Made by a program: the position numbers and the translations under genes
Shown: positions 1 through 11,744 of the stretch, piece by piece
Layout: each line of letters starts with the position of its first letter
How positions within the stretch are numbered: the first letter of the stretch is position 1
Notes under the pieces: generated by a model
Database searches by the model: none
Told to the model about the DNA's origin: nothing
Seen by the model: the letters and a program-made list of their open reading frames with translations, nothing else
Source of the DNA: Sternotherus odoratus
Taxonomy: Eukaryota > Chordata > Testudines > Kinosternidae
Length of the DNA stretch: 64,000 nt
NCBI GenBank assembly: GCA_032164245.1
Contig: JAVMKO010000003.1
Span: forward strand, 90,333,890 to 90,397,889
Direction of reading: 5' to 3'

Positions 1-1095
1 TAAGTCTAAGCCATTGTATCAGAACAAATATTGCCTATTTTTTATTTCTGGAGTTAGTGATACTTTCTCTCCTGAGAGTGATTTCACTGAGGAGGAGGAA
101 TACAAGAAACATGTTCATTATTATGCCAGGCAGAAAATAATACTCCTTTCAGATATATGGGAAGTGGATTATTTTTTAAAGATGATTACTTTCACGACAC
201 ACCTTTTGCTGTTTGCCTCCTCAAACTACGTAGTATGTTTTTGTCTTGTTTTCTCTTTGACAAGAGTTCATGGTATAATGCCCATACAGTAGGAAAAGTG
301 TTTATATATTTTAGTGATTACTATAAAATGATGCTGTTAATTTCTGTATAACATGGTATTAAAAAATTAAACACTTCATGACTGTTACCAAAAAGTAATA
401 TCTAGGATAATGCAGTTAGTTGTAGATACAGCATAATAAGAATCCTGTGACCTTTCCAATGCCATTGTGTACTGTGGATTATTATTTATTAACTGTTTAA
501 TTGTAACCGCAGTACAAAATAGGACTATGTCCCTGCAAATATACACAGGGGCTGAATTTTACAGTTATGCCAGTGAAGTCAATTCAGCACCTTTGTAAAT
601 CTTTATAGGATCAGGACTTAGAGGCATGCATACTTCCAAATATTTCCCTCCTATTAGTACCTCTGGTACCCTTCTATCACCACCAAAAGAAAGCAAAAAA
701 TAAATCAATATATTCTCTTTCCCTTCTACCCCTACGCACCATATTTGGAGATAGGTATACATTTATGGCACCTGTATAAGAGAGAAATTGGAGAATTCAA
801 TTTAATTATGCCTGTGCCCAGTTTGAAAATATCAGAAATAAGAATTTCTAACGCTAACAGTGCCTGATTTAAAAACACACTACCCAATGGTATTCAGGTG
901 GTATCTTATCAAAATAGTTCCTTTGGGAGGCCAAAATCAGACTTAGTAGAACATGGTACATGCGCTGACATTTCAACTGTGTGGATTTAGAACTGTTGTG
1001 TTAGGTCAGAAGTCAAATTAAGTTTGAAGATCTCAGTCTAGCCTCGAATCGCTCTGCTACATTTGACCATCACACATGCAGGCTGTCACGTTACA
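1..1095. other. AT-rich intergenic sequence, nothing recognised
   Basis: AT-rich single-copy-looking DNA. The open frames are short and lack splice-flanked or domain-like structure. I see no recognisable repeat, exon or RNA gene. Confidence 0.6.
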
Positions 1096-1099
1096 GGAA

Positions 1100-2250
1100 T
1101 TATTTGGGATCATATAGATCATTGGAGCAACCAGAGTCCTATAGTGGCACCAAATCTTATGTACAGGGGGTTATAATGGGTGTCTACGACCAGGTTATGG
1201 ATTGCTGATTATGAATATGGCATTGGTATGTGTGTATCAATTTGGTAGTTGAAGTTATGAATATTGGCTCTGGACTGTCTGTCTTTCCAAATATTGTGCT
1301 GCCAGGGGGACATTCCAGAATACTGGGCGTCAGCTCTGCTCGGGGCTTGATGGACCATTAAGAGCAATCAGCAACACAATGGACTCTGGGAGCTTGGAAT
1401 GCTCCAATCCAGACAAGAAGTCTACAGAGAACCATGGTCATGTGATCTGCCCATGTGACTCCAGGACTCCATGGGGCTGGACTTTTCACAGCAGGAACAA
1501 AGAGGTGTTTGCACCTGGAAAAAAACTATAAATGAAGCTGCTACAGCCCCCCCCCCCATCTTCGTCTTCTACCTCCAGCCTGCAGCCTGTCTTGCTTCCA
1601 GCTCTGAATGGACTTTGCTACACAGGTGAACTCTGGACTAAGGTGCTGACCCATCCCTAAATGGGATGCTTTCTAAAGACTTTGATTTGAACCTGCAGTT
1701 TATTCTACCTTTGCTGCAAGCCTGAACCAAGATATTTGCCATTACTGCATGTAATTGATTTCTTTTAACCATTCCTAACCCTCACCTATACCTTTTTCCT
1801 TGTATAATAAACCTTTAGATTTTAGATTCTAAAGGATTGGCTACAGCGTGATTTGTGGGAAGATCTGATTTGTATATTGACCTGGGTCTGGGGCCTGATT
1901 CTTTGGAATTGGGGAGAACCATTTTCTTTATTTGGGGTATTGGTTTTCATAACCATTGGTCCCCAGGACAGATGGCTGCCGGTGGTGATACTGGGAACCT
2001 GGAGTGTCTAAGGGAATTGCTTGTGTGACTTGTGGTTAGCCAGTGGGGCGAAACCAAAGTCTTTTCTGTTTAGCTGGTTTGGTTTGCCTTAGTGTGGAAA
2101 AACCCCAGCTTTGGGCTGTAGTTGCCCCTTTGGAAGCAATCTGTCCTGATCTGACACTGACAGTTGGATCCCACCAGGAACAGCACCGTCACACAGACAC
2201 CCTTAGATGAGGCTATCTGTCCATCCAAGAGAGACGTAGGATATAATTCG
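1100..2250 (+). mobile_element. LTR-like sequence of an endogenous retroelement
   Basis: The stretch has the layout of a long terminal repeat. A TATA box (ctataaat) lies at 1527-1534 and a poly(A) signal (AATAAA) at 1806-1811, about 280 bp downstream, so R/U5 would lie around and after it. The sequence after the poly(A) signal, with the 'cctgggtctggggc' block near 1880 and the 'ccagtggggcgaaacc' block near 2041, matches from memory an LTR-type repeat common in turtle genomes. No gag or pol frame follows, so it is best read as a solo LTR or an LTR with a scrap of leader. I could not find clean TG..CA ends or a target duplication, so the edges are approximate. Confidence 0.5.
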
Positions 2251-2259
2251 TACCTTTCC

Positions 2260-3165
2260 TCTGCTAACAAGCTGGATAAAAGAGCTGAAGCAGCATTAAG
2301 AATCTCAAACCTTAGGTTCAGTCAGGGGAAAATACTTCCAGCACAGGAACTGAGGAAGACATCAATAGGGGGCCCTCTTAACACCTCCCCTCCTCAAAGT
2401 TTTGGTGTAGGAGTGTTCTAGGGATGGGGCTGGAGGCAGGAGAGAGTGCAATAGACAAACTCGGAAAAGCGACCACAATATATGCAGCCCTCTGGGACTA
2501 CTCTGGACCTGGAAGTAACCCAGAATCTGATGAATGCAAAGCGGGACATAAAGTCACTTCAGTTCCCTTGAGCAGTGTGGGTTTTGTTTTTTTGACTATG
2601 CTTCAGTGGGGTCGGATAGAGTGACACAATTCTTAACATTTGTTAATTGACAAGGCTATGCTATATTCATTCAGTGGTGGTCGTTATGACTTATGTATGC
2701 GGTAAATACTTGAAAGACAGCTAGGTGCCATACAGAGAAGTAAAGACTCTCTCAATTTATCACTCTTGCGAGAACCAACGTTGTTCAAATTGCTTAAGTT
2801 AGCTGGCATTTATTTCTGCGCACTCAATCTCATGGTTTTATAATCAAATTAATGATAAAAAGGAATAGTGTATTATGGAAGAGCTGAATATAATTCAGCC
2901 AGATTAATATGGTATTAAAGATTCCTTGCTGTGAACTATTCACTAAACCCACATGATGCAAACAGCTGAAGAAGCTTCATTTGCTCATTTTCAGATTTCC
3001 TTTGCAATTTTTGTTCCCTTTAGCGATGTACTAAATACACTGTTTTCAGCAGCTGAATAAAAAGGGGGAGATTTGTCATCAGTTCACTCCCTCCCCTTCT
3101 TTACATTTTTTTATTTTATTTTAGTTCTGTTTTAGTTTTTGAACATTCACAAAGCAAGAGCATGG
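2260..3165. other. Intergenic sequence, nothing recognised
   Basis: No exon, RNA gene or identifiable repeat. The frames of 60-85 codons here show no domain or splice context. Confidence 0.5.
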
Positions 3166-3336
3166 CTATAGTACAGGGGTCTCCAAACTTTTCAGCCCGA
3201 GGGCCGCATTAGCTATCAAATAGCAGTTCGGGGGCCGACAACACACTCGAGGTCCAAATAAAAAAGAATCAAAACATGGATGTTGTTTTTAATTATTTAT
3301 TTATTATTATTGTATTCAGTTATTATTTAATAACAC

Positions 3337-3527
3337 ATTGATACACTACACCTGAACACTACACATGAACACTACACATGAACACCTGTTCACTACACAT
3401 GAACACTACACATGAACACCACACATGAACACCTGTTCACTACACATGAACACTACACATGAACACTACACATGAACACGTGTTCACTACACATGAACAT
3501 TACACATGAACACTACACATCAACCCC
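3337..3527. repeat. Short tandem repeat inside the hAT element
   Basis: Imperfect array built from the unit 'actacacatgaac' with interspersed 'acctgttc' variants. Confidence 0.85.
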
Positions 3528-3860
3528 CCAACTGACCCACCCAGCCAGGTCTCTCCCCCCAAAACCTCCTTTCCTACAACCCCCCTCCCCCAAATGACCC
3601 ACCCAGCCAGGTCTCTCACCCCAAAACCTCCTTCCCTCCCACCCACCCCCCAACTGACCCACCCAGCCAGGTCTCTCACCCCAAAACCTCCTTTCCTCCA
3701 ACCCCCCCCCCAAATGACCCACCCAGCCAGGTCTCTCACCCCAAAACCTCCTTTCCTCCAACCCCCCCCCCCAATGACCCACCCAGCCAGGTCTCTCACC
3801 CCAAAACCTCCTTCCCTCCCACCCACCCCCCAACTGACCCACTCAACCCGGTCTCTCCCC
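3528..3860. repeat. 60-bp minisatellite inside the hAT element
   Basis: About five copies of a roughly 60-bp C-rich unit, each holding 'gacccacccagccaggtct' and 'ccaaaacctcct'. Copies begin near 3530, 3592, 3653, 3713, 3773 and 3833 (the last decayed). The unit length is a multiple of three, which keeps both strands open over 100 codons without coding meaning. Confidence 0.9.
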
Positions 3861-4254
3861 ACAGACCGGTTCGCCGCCTGGCAGTGGGTGGCTCCTTGTT
3901 TCGCCCCCTGTAGCTGCGTGGCGGTGCGGCGCGTCCCGGCCCCAGCTCTGAGCCGTCCCTGGCCGGCGGCGGCAGCCGAGCACGCGGCGCGTCCCGGCCC
4001 CGCGGCTGGCGGCCCGCGCGGCGCTGCCAGGCCCCAGCGCGGAGCCGTCCCAGCGAAAAGCTCAAAAGAGCCAAAAATTCCAAAGAGCCAAAAAGATCTC
4101 CACGGGCCGGATGAGAGGGCCTCGCGGGCCGCATCCGGCCCGCGGGCCGTAGTTTGGAGACCCCTGCTATAGTATATTACATTAATATCAAGCGGATGTT
4201 TAGCAATGTTCCAGTCTACTTGGCTGGTACTCAGTCTATAAAATTCAGCGATTA

Positions 4255-5530
4255 TAAGGGGGAGAAGAGACCACAGTGATCATCTAGTCAAGGGGTGGGC
4301 AAACTTTTTGGCCCGAGGGCCACATCAGGGTTTCAAGACTGTATGGAGGACCAGGTGGGGAAGGCTGTGCCTCCCCAAACAGCCTGGCCCCCACCCCTAT
4401 CTGCCCCCTCAAACTTCCTGCCCCCTGATTTGCCCCCCTCAGAATCTCTGACCCATCCAACTCCCCCTGCCCTTGTCCCATGACCATCTCCTCCCAGAAT
4501 CCCCTCCACCCCTAACCACCACCCTGGGACACTACCCCCAGGATCCCCTGACCCAATCCTCCTGCCCCCTTACCATGCCGTTCAGAGCACCAAGACTGGC
4601 AACTGCCCCGCCCAGCCAAAGCTAGCCACGCTGCCTGGCAGAAGCTCACAGCCCCACTGCCCTAAGTGCTGGCGGCACAGGAAACTGAGGTTACGGCAGA
4701 GGGGGACAGCAGAGGAGGGGGTAGCTAGCAGGACGGTCCCATGGGGCGGATGTGGCCCATGGACCATAGTTTGCCCACCTCTGCGTAGCACAGGCCGTAG
4801 AACTTTCCCCAAATAATTGTTGGAAGTGGGGCAGATCTTTTAGCCCAACATCCAATCTTGATTTAAAAATGGAAAAGTCCACCGCAACCTGGATAAATTG
4901 TTCAGTGGTTAATTGCCCTCGCTGTTAAATGTGCATTCTTTATTTCCATTCTGAATTTTTGTCTAGCAGCAACTTCCTGCCATTAAATCTTTTTACACTT
5001 TTTAAAATTGTTTTACTTAATCATTCTCATGGCTCTTCTCTGAACCCGTGACAGCTTAGCAACTTCCTTCTTCAATTGTGGACACCGAACTAAACACATT
5101 ATTCCAGCAATGCCAAATACAGAGGTAATTTAACCTCCCTAGTCTTATTCGACATTCCCCCACTCATACAGCCATGGACCACATTAACCCTTTTGGCTAG
5201 AGTGTTTCACTAGGGGGTAATGTTGAGTTGATTATCTACCATGACCCCAAAATGTTTTTGTTTGGCTTCTTTCAGTGTCATTACTTCCCAGGATAGAGCC
5301 CCCATCTTCTAAGTATGGCCTACAGTCTTTGGTCCTAAACACAAACTTACATTTAGCCATATTAAAATACATATTGTTTGCTTGTATCCAGATCACTCTG
5401 AATCAGTGATCTGTCCGCCATTATTTACCACTTCGCCAATCTTTGGTCATCTGCCATCTTTTGTCATGATTTTGTTTTCTTTCAGCTCATTGATAAAAAT
5501 GTTAAATAACATAGGTTCAAGCACTTGGCA
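4255..5530 (-). mobile_element. Old CR1/L3-clade LINE fragment, antisense, split by a hAT element
   Basis: Read on the minus strand, the interval near 5440-5520 resembles the CR1 reverse transcriptase stretch around 'LFNIFIN', followed by a decayed FADD active-site region. The 4784-5100 part matches the conserved antisense wording of CR1/L3 LINEs. The block 'catctagt' before 4289 and 'gtagcacaggcc' after 4783 normally sit close together, so the hAT element at 4289-4783 split the LINE. Many stops and indels show it is ancient. Confidence 0.7.
4289..4783 (+). mobile_element. hAT-type MITE nested in the LINE
   Basis: The ends aaggggtgggcaaacttt and atagtttgcccacctctg are inverted and match those of the element at 28033-28868. 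The interior is C-rich without a transposase. A clean 8-bp target duplication is not visible, presumably eroded. Confidence 0.75.
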
Positions 5531-5534
5531 AGCT

Positions 5535-7700
5535 CGGGTGTGAATCTGCAGTGCTCCAATGGTCTGTTCACTGACTCTGTGGACCCTGCTGACGCACCCA
5601 AGTGTTCCCCACAGGGTGCATTGTGATGTTCAGCTGGGTATCGAGGGGACAGTTGTATATACACAAACTGTGTTGTCATATTTATAAATTAAAAGTGAAC
5701 ATAGAACTAGATTTAAGAAATCCAAAACGCCTGCAGTTTTAGGATAGTAGACAATCTTTAATGCTAAGGTGCTGTCATCTTGAGAAACAGTTCTATCTTC
5801 AGTTGGTGCCGTTGCTCCTTAAACACCACCACTAGTCGTGAGCTAGTCAAATTACAGGTGCAACAGGTGTGGTTTGTCTACAATTTCCTCTTTGAACTTA
5901 GAGGAGAAATATGTTCCCCACCCATGTGATCGTGAGCCAGCTGCTCTCTTGCACATGCACACACGTCTAGTCCTGCAAAGAGAGAGACAAACTGAAATGA
6001 TGCATTGAGCAAGTGGAATTTCAATAACTGATTTAATTAAATCTTATAACTGGGTTGTCAGGTTCATGACAGATGCACCGGAATTTCTGTTGCCCTTTGT
6101 ATTGTCAGCAAATGCCGATCAACAGGTTTTCCTTGGTCTTTCTAAAATTTTGATTAAAATAGTTGTGTTCAAACCAGTCAAAACAGCAGGATATGTTATC
6201 CTCCAGCTCATACGACTTATTCTTTACCCATCTGAGGTTTACTTTTTTCCTATTATGTGTCGTCAGTAGCAGTGAACACTGCAAAATGACTGTTAATAAT
6301 GACAAATGAAGCAGAAAGAGGATTTGGCTTTTAAAATTTGGAGTACTAAATGAAACAGAAAAAAAATGAGTGTTTCTTGTGGAATTATAGAATTTTCACC
6401 TGGGCACATTTGTTTACAACTACATCAGTAATACAACACACACACACACACATACACACACACAATCCTAAATGGGATTAAATCTTCAAATTGTTGCACT
6501 AGCTTTTATCCACATGTGCCTATTAAATCGGTGAAAGTTGAACTCCCAGTGACATTTGAAAATGTATCCTTAAAAGCTTGGATCTAATTTGATTTTAACA
6601 TATGATTGCATATATTATATAGAACAAGCTAAAATGTTTTTTCCTCTAGTTAATGGAGTGGCATTATTAAAAGAAGAAATAGAAAATATTTTCTAAATGC
6701 TTTTTGTCTCAAACTGGAAGTTATTTTCTAAACATGTACTTGATATTCATTTGTCGGAAGACAAGTGAGTGCCCAGGGTGGAAATAACGTTTTGGAATGG
6801 AACCTCTTTCTCTTCTCAGATCTTGAAAGCACATAATTTATGTCATATGGTGAGATCTCTGGGGGAACAAATGGGCAATTGATTCTCAGGATCATCTTTC
6901 ATTTGCTCAAATGATAAAATGAAAGTGATTTGAAAAATGGATTTTTAGAGCAGACAAGCTAAAAGAACTTGCTCAAAGCAAAATAGCTTTTCTTTAGTGC
7001 CTCATCTTATTTTTCCAGCAGAGTGATAATGACTGGCCTGCATTTATTTGAATTCTCTCCTGCTTGAGTTGATATCAACTTTAGAAACAAAGGGGGGATG
7101 GGCTGGGGACCTTAATTTCCAATATACTTTTTTAAAAGGTAGAACTGTACTCATTGTTAGTGATGCTCCTTTAATTCATTCAGTCCTACCCATTTCTCAC
7201 CACTGAATTCAGATCCTGATCTTTTTTCTTCAAATCTTTTCCAATATGTCAGTAAAATGCATACACAGCAATCCTGTGGAAGATCTGGACAGTTATCTTG
7301 TAAACGCCTACAATCAAGGAACTGCCTGGCATGTAGTTAGTGCCACTTAGTGGGCTGTGCCCCTACAGATCTCCTGTGGAGTTCAGGAGTGCCTAGTGGC
7401 ACTGCAGGCCCTTTTCTGACTGGCCATGATCCTTTGGCCCATGGTTACATCTGAAGAAACTGGCTCTGCCTCCTATAAGGCCCTATGTTTCTCATTCTGC
7501 ATGATTAATAGAAACAGACAGCTAGACATCTGTGCCTACTAGTTTCAAAAATATTGGGAGTACAAAATATTTCCCCACATGTTAACTTTTTACAGTTCCC
7601 TTTGGCACATTGTTTGTGACTTTCAATCATTTTTGGGAAATGTTCTTTTGAGATATAATATATAATATACTGAACCTTTTTTTTCTGGCAAAACTCTCAA
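5535..7700. other. Intergenic sequence with a (CA)n tract
   Basis: No exon or RNA gene seen. The only clear repeat is the (CA)n tract listed separately. Confidence 0.5.
6435..6464. repeat. (CA)n microsatellite
   Basis: About 15 CA units with one interruption (catac). Confidence 0.95.
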
Positions 7701-7705
7701 TGGGG

Positions 7706-7936
7706 GGGGGGAAGGGATAGCTCAGTGGTTTGAGCATTGGCCTGCTAAACCCAGAGTTGTGAGTTCAATCCTTGACGGGGCTATTTAGGGATCTGGGGCA
7801 AAAAAAAAAAATAAAAAAAATCTGTCAGGGGACAGTACTCAATCCTGCTAGTGTAGGCAGGGGACTGGACTCTATGACCTTCAAGGTCTTTCCAGTTCTA
7901 GGAGATTGGTATATCTTTATTTATTTATTTATTTAT
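7706..7936 (+). mobile_element. Tortoise-type tRNA-derived SINE
   Basis: The 5' part is tRNA-like: RNA polymerase III box A 'tagctcagtgg' at 7718-7728 and box B 'gagttcaatcc' at 7761-7771, spaced as in a tRNA gene. A body with an A-rich stretch near 7800 follows. The 3' domain contains 'ggactggactctatgacct', which resembles the 3' end of CR1-like LINEs, the supposed source of its reverse transcriptase. It ends in a (TTTA)n tail at about 7917-7936. This matches the cryptodire turtle Pol III/SINE family and is the best clue to the organism. It is a SINE head, not a tRNA gene. Confidence 0.9.
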
Positions 7937-8155
7937 CAATCACCCTGACTCAGATGATTTTCTTTCTTTTTATTTTGAGATCTATTAAAAGCCTAATTTC
8001 TGTGGTGCTGTTTTTTTGTATTGTACCTTTATTAACAATTTAGCCTTTATTACTCCTTTATTTGCGCCAAGACCACTAGGTAGCAAGGTAGAAAATTCAC
8101 AGAAACCTGTTTCTGAACCATTGGTCCAGAAGCAGCTATTCAAAGGGGCCCTTAA

Positions 8156-8245
8156 CCTTTTGTGCCTTCATTTCTCCTTCTGTAAAATGGGAATAAGTGT
8201 CCAGTTTTGGAAAGTGCTTTGAGATCCATAAATGAAAAGTGTTGT
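8156..8245 (+). mobile_element. MIR/L2-like CORE-SINE 3' remnant
   Basis: 'ctgtaaaatgggaata' followed by 'aaagtgctttgagatcc' is the core and 3' end shared by MIR-type SINEs and L2 LINEs. Old and truncated. Confidence 0.65.
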
Positions 8246-8249
8246 ATCC

Positions 8250-11200
8250 CTGTGCAGTATTGTTGGCCCAGATCATTCTATCCCATAGTGCAACCTACAG
8301 GAGAAAGTTTCTATGAAAGTGCCCTTGCAAAGATCCCAATTCCTTCTCCCCAACAGAAAAGGTTGCAAGGCTCACCCCCATACCTGACCGACCTCCAGTG
8401 CTCTCTGTGCCTTTATGCATGCTCCTGCTCTCAGCAGTACCGTTTCCTGGCTCTATAGCAGAACAGAGTCAGCGGAGTTGTGCTAGAGCAGCTCCCTCAA
8501 ATCATGCCCACACCCAGCAGGGAGGCGGACTAATGCATCCTCAGACTACATTATATTTTCTGGGAATTTCCTGCAGGGCTGAGGGAGAGAAGGACAGTGC
8601 ACATTTCCCGCCCGGCCACCTCTACTTCTTTCCCCATATGCTCAAGAAGAGCCCTTCAGAGGGTAAGAGGAATTGAGGATGGTACTGGAGATGGATCTGG
8701 GAATTGCCACTTCCCAGTCTGCCCATGAGGAGAGAGCTGCACACACATCTCAGCGGGGCTAGTCTGCTATTGTCACTATATAAGTGTCACTATATATGCA
8801 CTGATGGAGGGAAAATAAACTCCTTTAAACAGCCTTTTCCTGCTAGCTGCATTGATATTAAATGCTACTGTTCATCCAAATACATGCATTGGAAGAACAG
8901 GCTGATTAAGAAAGAGCTAGTTGTCCAGCCAGGAACGTATGTCATTATAAATACCAGCCCATGATTTTGTCCTTAGCGACCTTTAACATTCCAAGATTTT
9001 ATTATTTTTCCCCAGCGAAGTTATTTTCCACCAAACATCACATGTTAAATTGATTAGGTACTGTGTAATTTTTAAAGTATGTATTTGCTGTTGGATGATT
9101 TATGCAGTCAGACTATACACCGACTCAACAATTTCCATCCTATAATAACAGGTCCAGCCCATCCCCCTCCACCCACTCCCGCCTGGCTGTTTTATATTGT
9201 AATGATTCCACTGCAGATCTGCACAACCACTAATTTCAGCCCACTAGTCCAAAGGGACATGCAAAACCCTGCCATCTTCCAACAATTACAATCAGGGAAG
9301 AATACCAAATGGGAATGGAAGGCAGAAAAATGGACAGTCAAGAATTTACATCCGTGAGCATTTCTACTACGGTCTCCTGCTGCTCGGTCAAAATTGGCCT
9401 TTGACTGTTTGTTTCTGTTTAAAACTGGTTAAATGTAATCCCAGACTCTATTTCCCCCCTTCAGAGCATAATTCCAGAGAAGTCAATAGAGTTACAGAGA
9501 GTCTGCATCTAACTGAACAGATAAACTGGTCCCCGGACCTGTAATGAAAATATATGTAGAAAGCTCTGCTAGATGTTGCTTCAGGTGTAAACCAAACAAG
9601 CCTGCATACATTGTACACATGCCATTGCTCCACAGAGCAACGTATAAACTAAGATTGAGCAGTAGACATGGCAATATTATCTGAATGTCTGTTTAAATTT
9701 AAAAGTAAGGGGACAGTCCTACGGACTAATGGCAAGTGTGTGTGGGGGGGGGGGGGGGGGAGCTAAATGGGGCAAAGTTCTCTTGTGTCCTATTTTACTC
9801 CCTAGTCCAAAAGCTGGAGGTATTACAGAGACCATTGTGGGGAAGAGGATACCTTGGATTGACCAAACAGTCTTGTTCTCTTGAGAGTCCCAGCCATTCC
9901 ACTGTGACTGGAGTGCTGAAAAAGAGGGGGGTTAAATTCAGGGCCAGGAGAGGTAGTCTCAGAATTCTGTAATGGCAATGGGAAATGAAGAGCTCTCCCT
10001 CCCAGCACCTGACATTGAAGAATACAGAACAAAACCAATGCCAGACTTCTCAGTTTGCCTCCTGCTGTCTTTCAGCAAATTAGTCAACACTCCTGAGCTG
10101 TTCACTGATGGAGCTATACCAATAAGTGTTTGTCCCAGCTTTTATCAGTCTGACCTCTACGACTATAAGCATATATGGCCATCATATGGCCATCATTTCA
10201 TAGTGATATATAGAGCCTGATAATTAATTTGTGTATTATTTGTATTAGATGCATAGCTAAACCCATTACAATAATGTAACAAGAAAGATCTAACACACAT
10301 TTGCTAGTTCTTTTGTAGGGCTTGTGAAAAGAACATCTTTAACAGAATTCAGGTTTAAGGTGAATACAGTATTAATGAAATTAGAGCCATAGTGACATAA
10401 GCGATAACAGTGCATTTCCAATCTGTGCACCAACTGAGCTAGTGTTTCAGATTTGGGCTTTAGGGTTAGAGATGGTCTGAGCGCAAATAATAAATAGTGT
10501 TTTCATGGCATAATTACTAATTAGTATAATTATCTCGTGTAATTTGGTTAATTTATGACTTGGCTGCATGGCAGAAAGTTGCTTTCCTTTTGAACTGTTT
10601 TTGGAATTTGGTTATTAGAATGAGGATGTTGGTTTACAATTAAGTCATTTTATTTCCTGTAGCACTAATATTAATGAACCACTTAATCACTTTAAGCCCT
10701 TCTTGCCTCTCTGGTAAATGGAGAGAAAATCATATGGAATTTTTTCAGTGTCCCATTCCATCATTAAGCTGCAGGAGGAATTTCTCTCCGAGATTAGATG
10801 AGAGAATGAGGCCACTTCATGTGAAGTCATCTGTATGTGCACATTCCTGTCTCTGTGCACCCAACAGATTTTGCTCATGTTGCTTTGCTAGCTCAATCCA
10901 TCATTTCAGACGTGGAAGAATGTTCCGCAACGTGATGCGAAAGAAATGCAAAACTTAAAGTCCAACAGCACAAACTTTACCAAATAAGATCCACTGGTCT
11001 AGCACTTACCGTCTACCATCAAAGATATCTGATGAATGAATCTGTGGAAGGCATTATCTCCTCCCAATGCACCTAGCTAATTTCAGTGTTGTAGAGTGGG
11101 GATGATGGTGTGTTCTTTTCTGATGCCTATTGATTGTCAACCTGCATCCTAAATCAAATTCATTGCCAATTTGCATAGCTACAAAAGCTCTGAAGGGACA

Positions 11201-11262
11201 TCATTTATTCTTCCCTTTTAAAAAGATCCAGCCACAGTATTTCTCTTAAATGCTACAGAGAG
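8250..11262. other. Intergenic sequence, no gene seen
   Basis: No exon with supporting splice signals and no recognised repeat except a homopolymer G run at 9744-9760. The AT-rich block at about 10480-10700 contains homeodomain-type TAATTA cores and is mentioned as a weak candidate conserved element. Confidence 0.45.
9744..9760. repeat. Poly-G tract
   Basis: Uninterrupted run of 17 G directly after a (TG)n stretch. Confidence 0.95.
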
Positions 11263-11270
11263 GTCTATTG

Positions 11271-11399
11271 TAGGGTGAATAGTTGTCCTGATTTTATAGG
11301 GAGGTCCTGATTTTGGGGCCTTTTTCTTATATAGGCTCCTATTATCCCCACCCTCCACCCCCCGTCCTGATTTTTCACATTTACTGTCTGGTCACCCTA
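11271..11399 (+). mobile_element. Short hAT-like MITE (outer)
   Basis: The ends tagggtgaatag and ctggtcacccta are inverted. Its target duplication, gtctattg, is at 11263-11270. The right copy is split from the element by a second insertion and is found at 11737-11744. The 8-bp length indicates hAT superfamily. Confidence 0.8.
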
Positions 11400-11402
11400 G
11401 TT

Positions 11403-11731
11403 GAAGGGTCGGCAGCCTTTCAGAAGTGATGTGCCGAGTCTTCATTTATTCACTCTAATTTAAGGTTTTGCGTGCCCATAATACATTTTAACGTTTTTAG
11501 ACGGTCTCTTTCTGTAAGTCTATAATATAGAACTAAACTATTGTTGTATATAAAGTAAATAAGGTTTTCAAAATGTTTAAGAAGTTTCATTTAAAATTAA
11601 ATTAAAATGCAGAGGCCCCTCCCCCCCCCCCCCCCCCCCGACTAGTGACCAGGACCCGGGCAGTGCGAGTGCCACTGAAAATCAGCTCATGTGCCGCCTT
11701 TGGCACAGGTGCCATAGGTTGCCTACCCTGG
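11403..11731 (+). mobile_element. hAT MITE (inner, nested at the edge of the previous one)
   Basis: The ends 'gggtcggcagcctttc' and 'ataggttgcctaccctg' are those of a Charlie-like turtle MITE. It is flanked by ccctagtt (11395-11402) and ccctagtc (11732-11739), a 7-of-8 target duplication formed from the right edge of the outer MITE. It contains a poly-C run at about 11620-11639. Confidence 0.85.
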
Positions 11732-11744
11732 CCCTAGTCTATTG

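Larger units (their letters stand above)
3174..4166 (+). mobile_element. hAT-type non-autonomous DNA transposon, 993 bp
   Basis: Terminal inverted repeats are caggggtctccaaactt at the left and agtttggagacccctg at the right. They are flanked by a perfect 8-bp target duplication, ctatagta, at 3166-3173 and 4167-4174, the hallmark of hAT elements. The ends, with the 'gggccg' blocks, resemble Charlie-like MITEs. The interior has no transposase and is filled with a short-unit array and a 60-bp minisatellite. Long frames on both strands inside the minisatellite are translation artefacts. Confidence 0.9.

Noticed and set aside
3337..3527. CRISPR-like array
   Set aside because: Units are contiguous with no unique spacers; it is a simple tandem repeat in a vertebrate transposon.
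3500..4172. Repetitive Gly/Trp-rich or Pro-rich proteins of 110-190 residues
   Set aside because: A 60-bp minisatellite in a hAT element; the unit length is a multiple of three.
7711..7790. tRNA-like gene
   Set aside because: Box A and B are present, but it is followed directly by a SINE body and CR1-like tail, and the cloverleaf is degraded.
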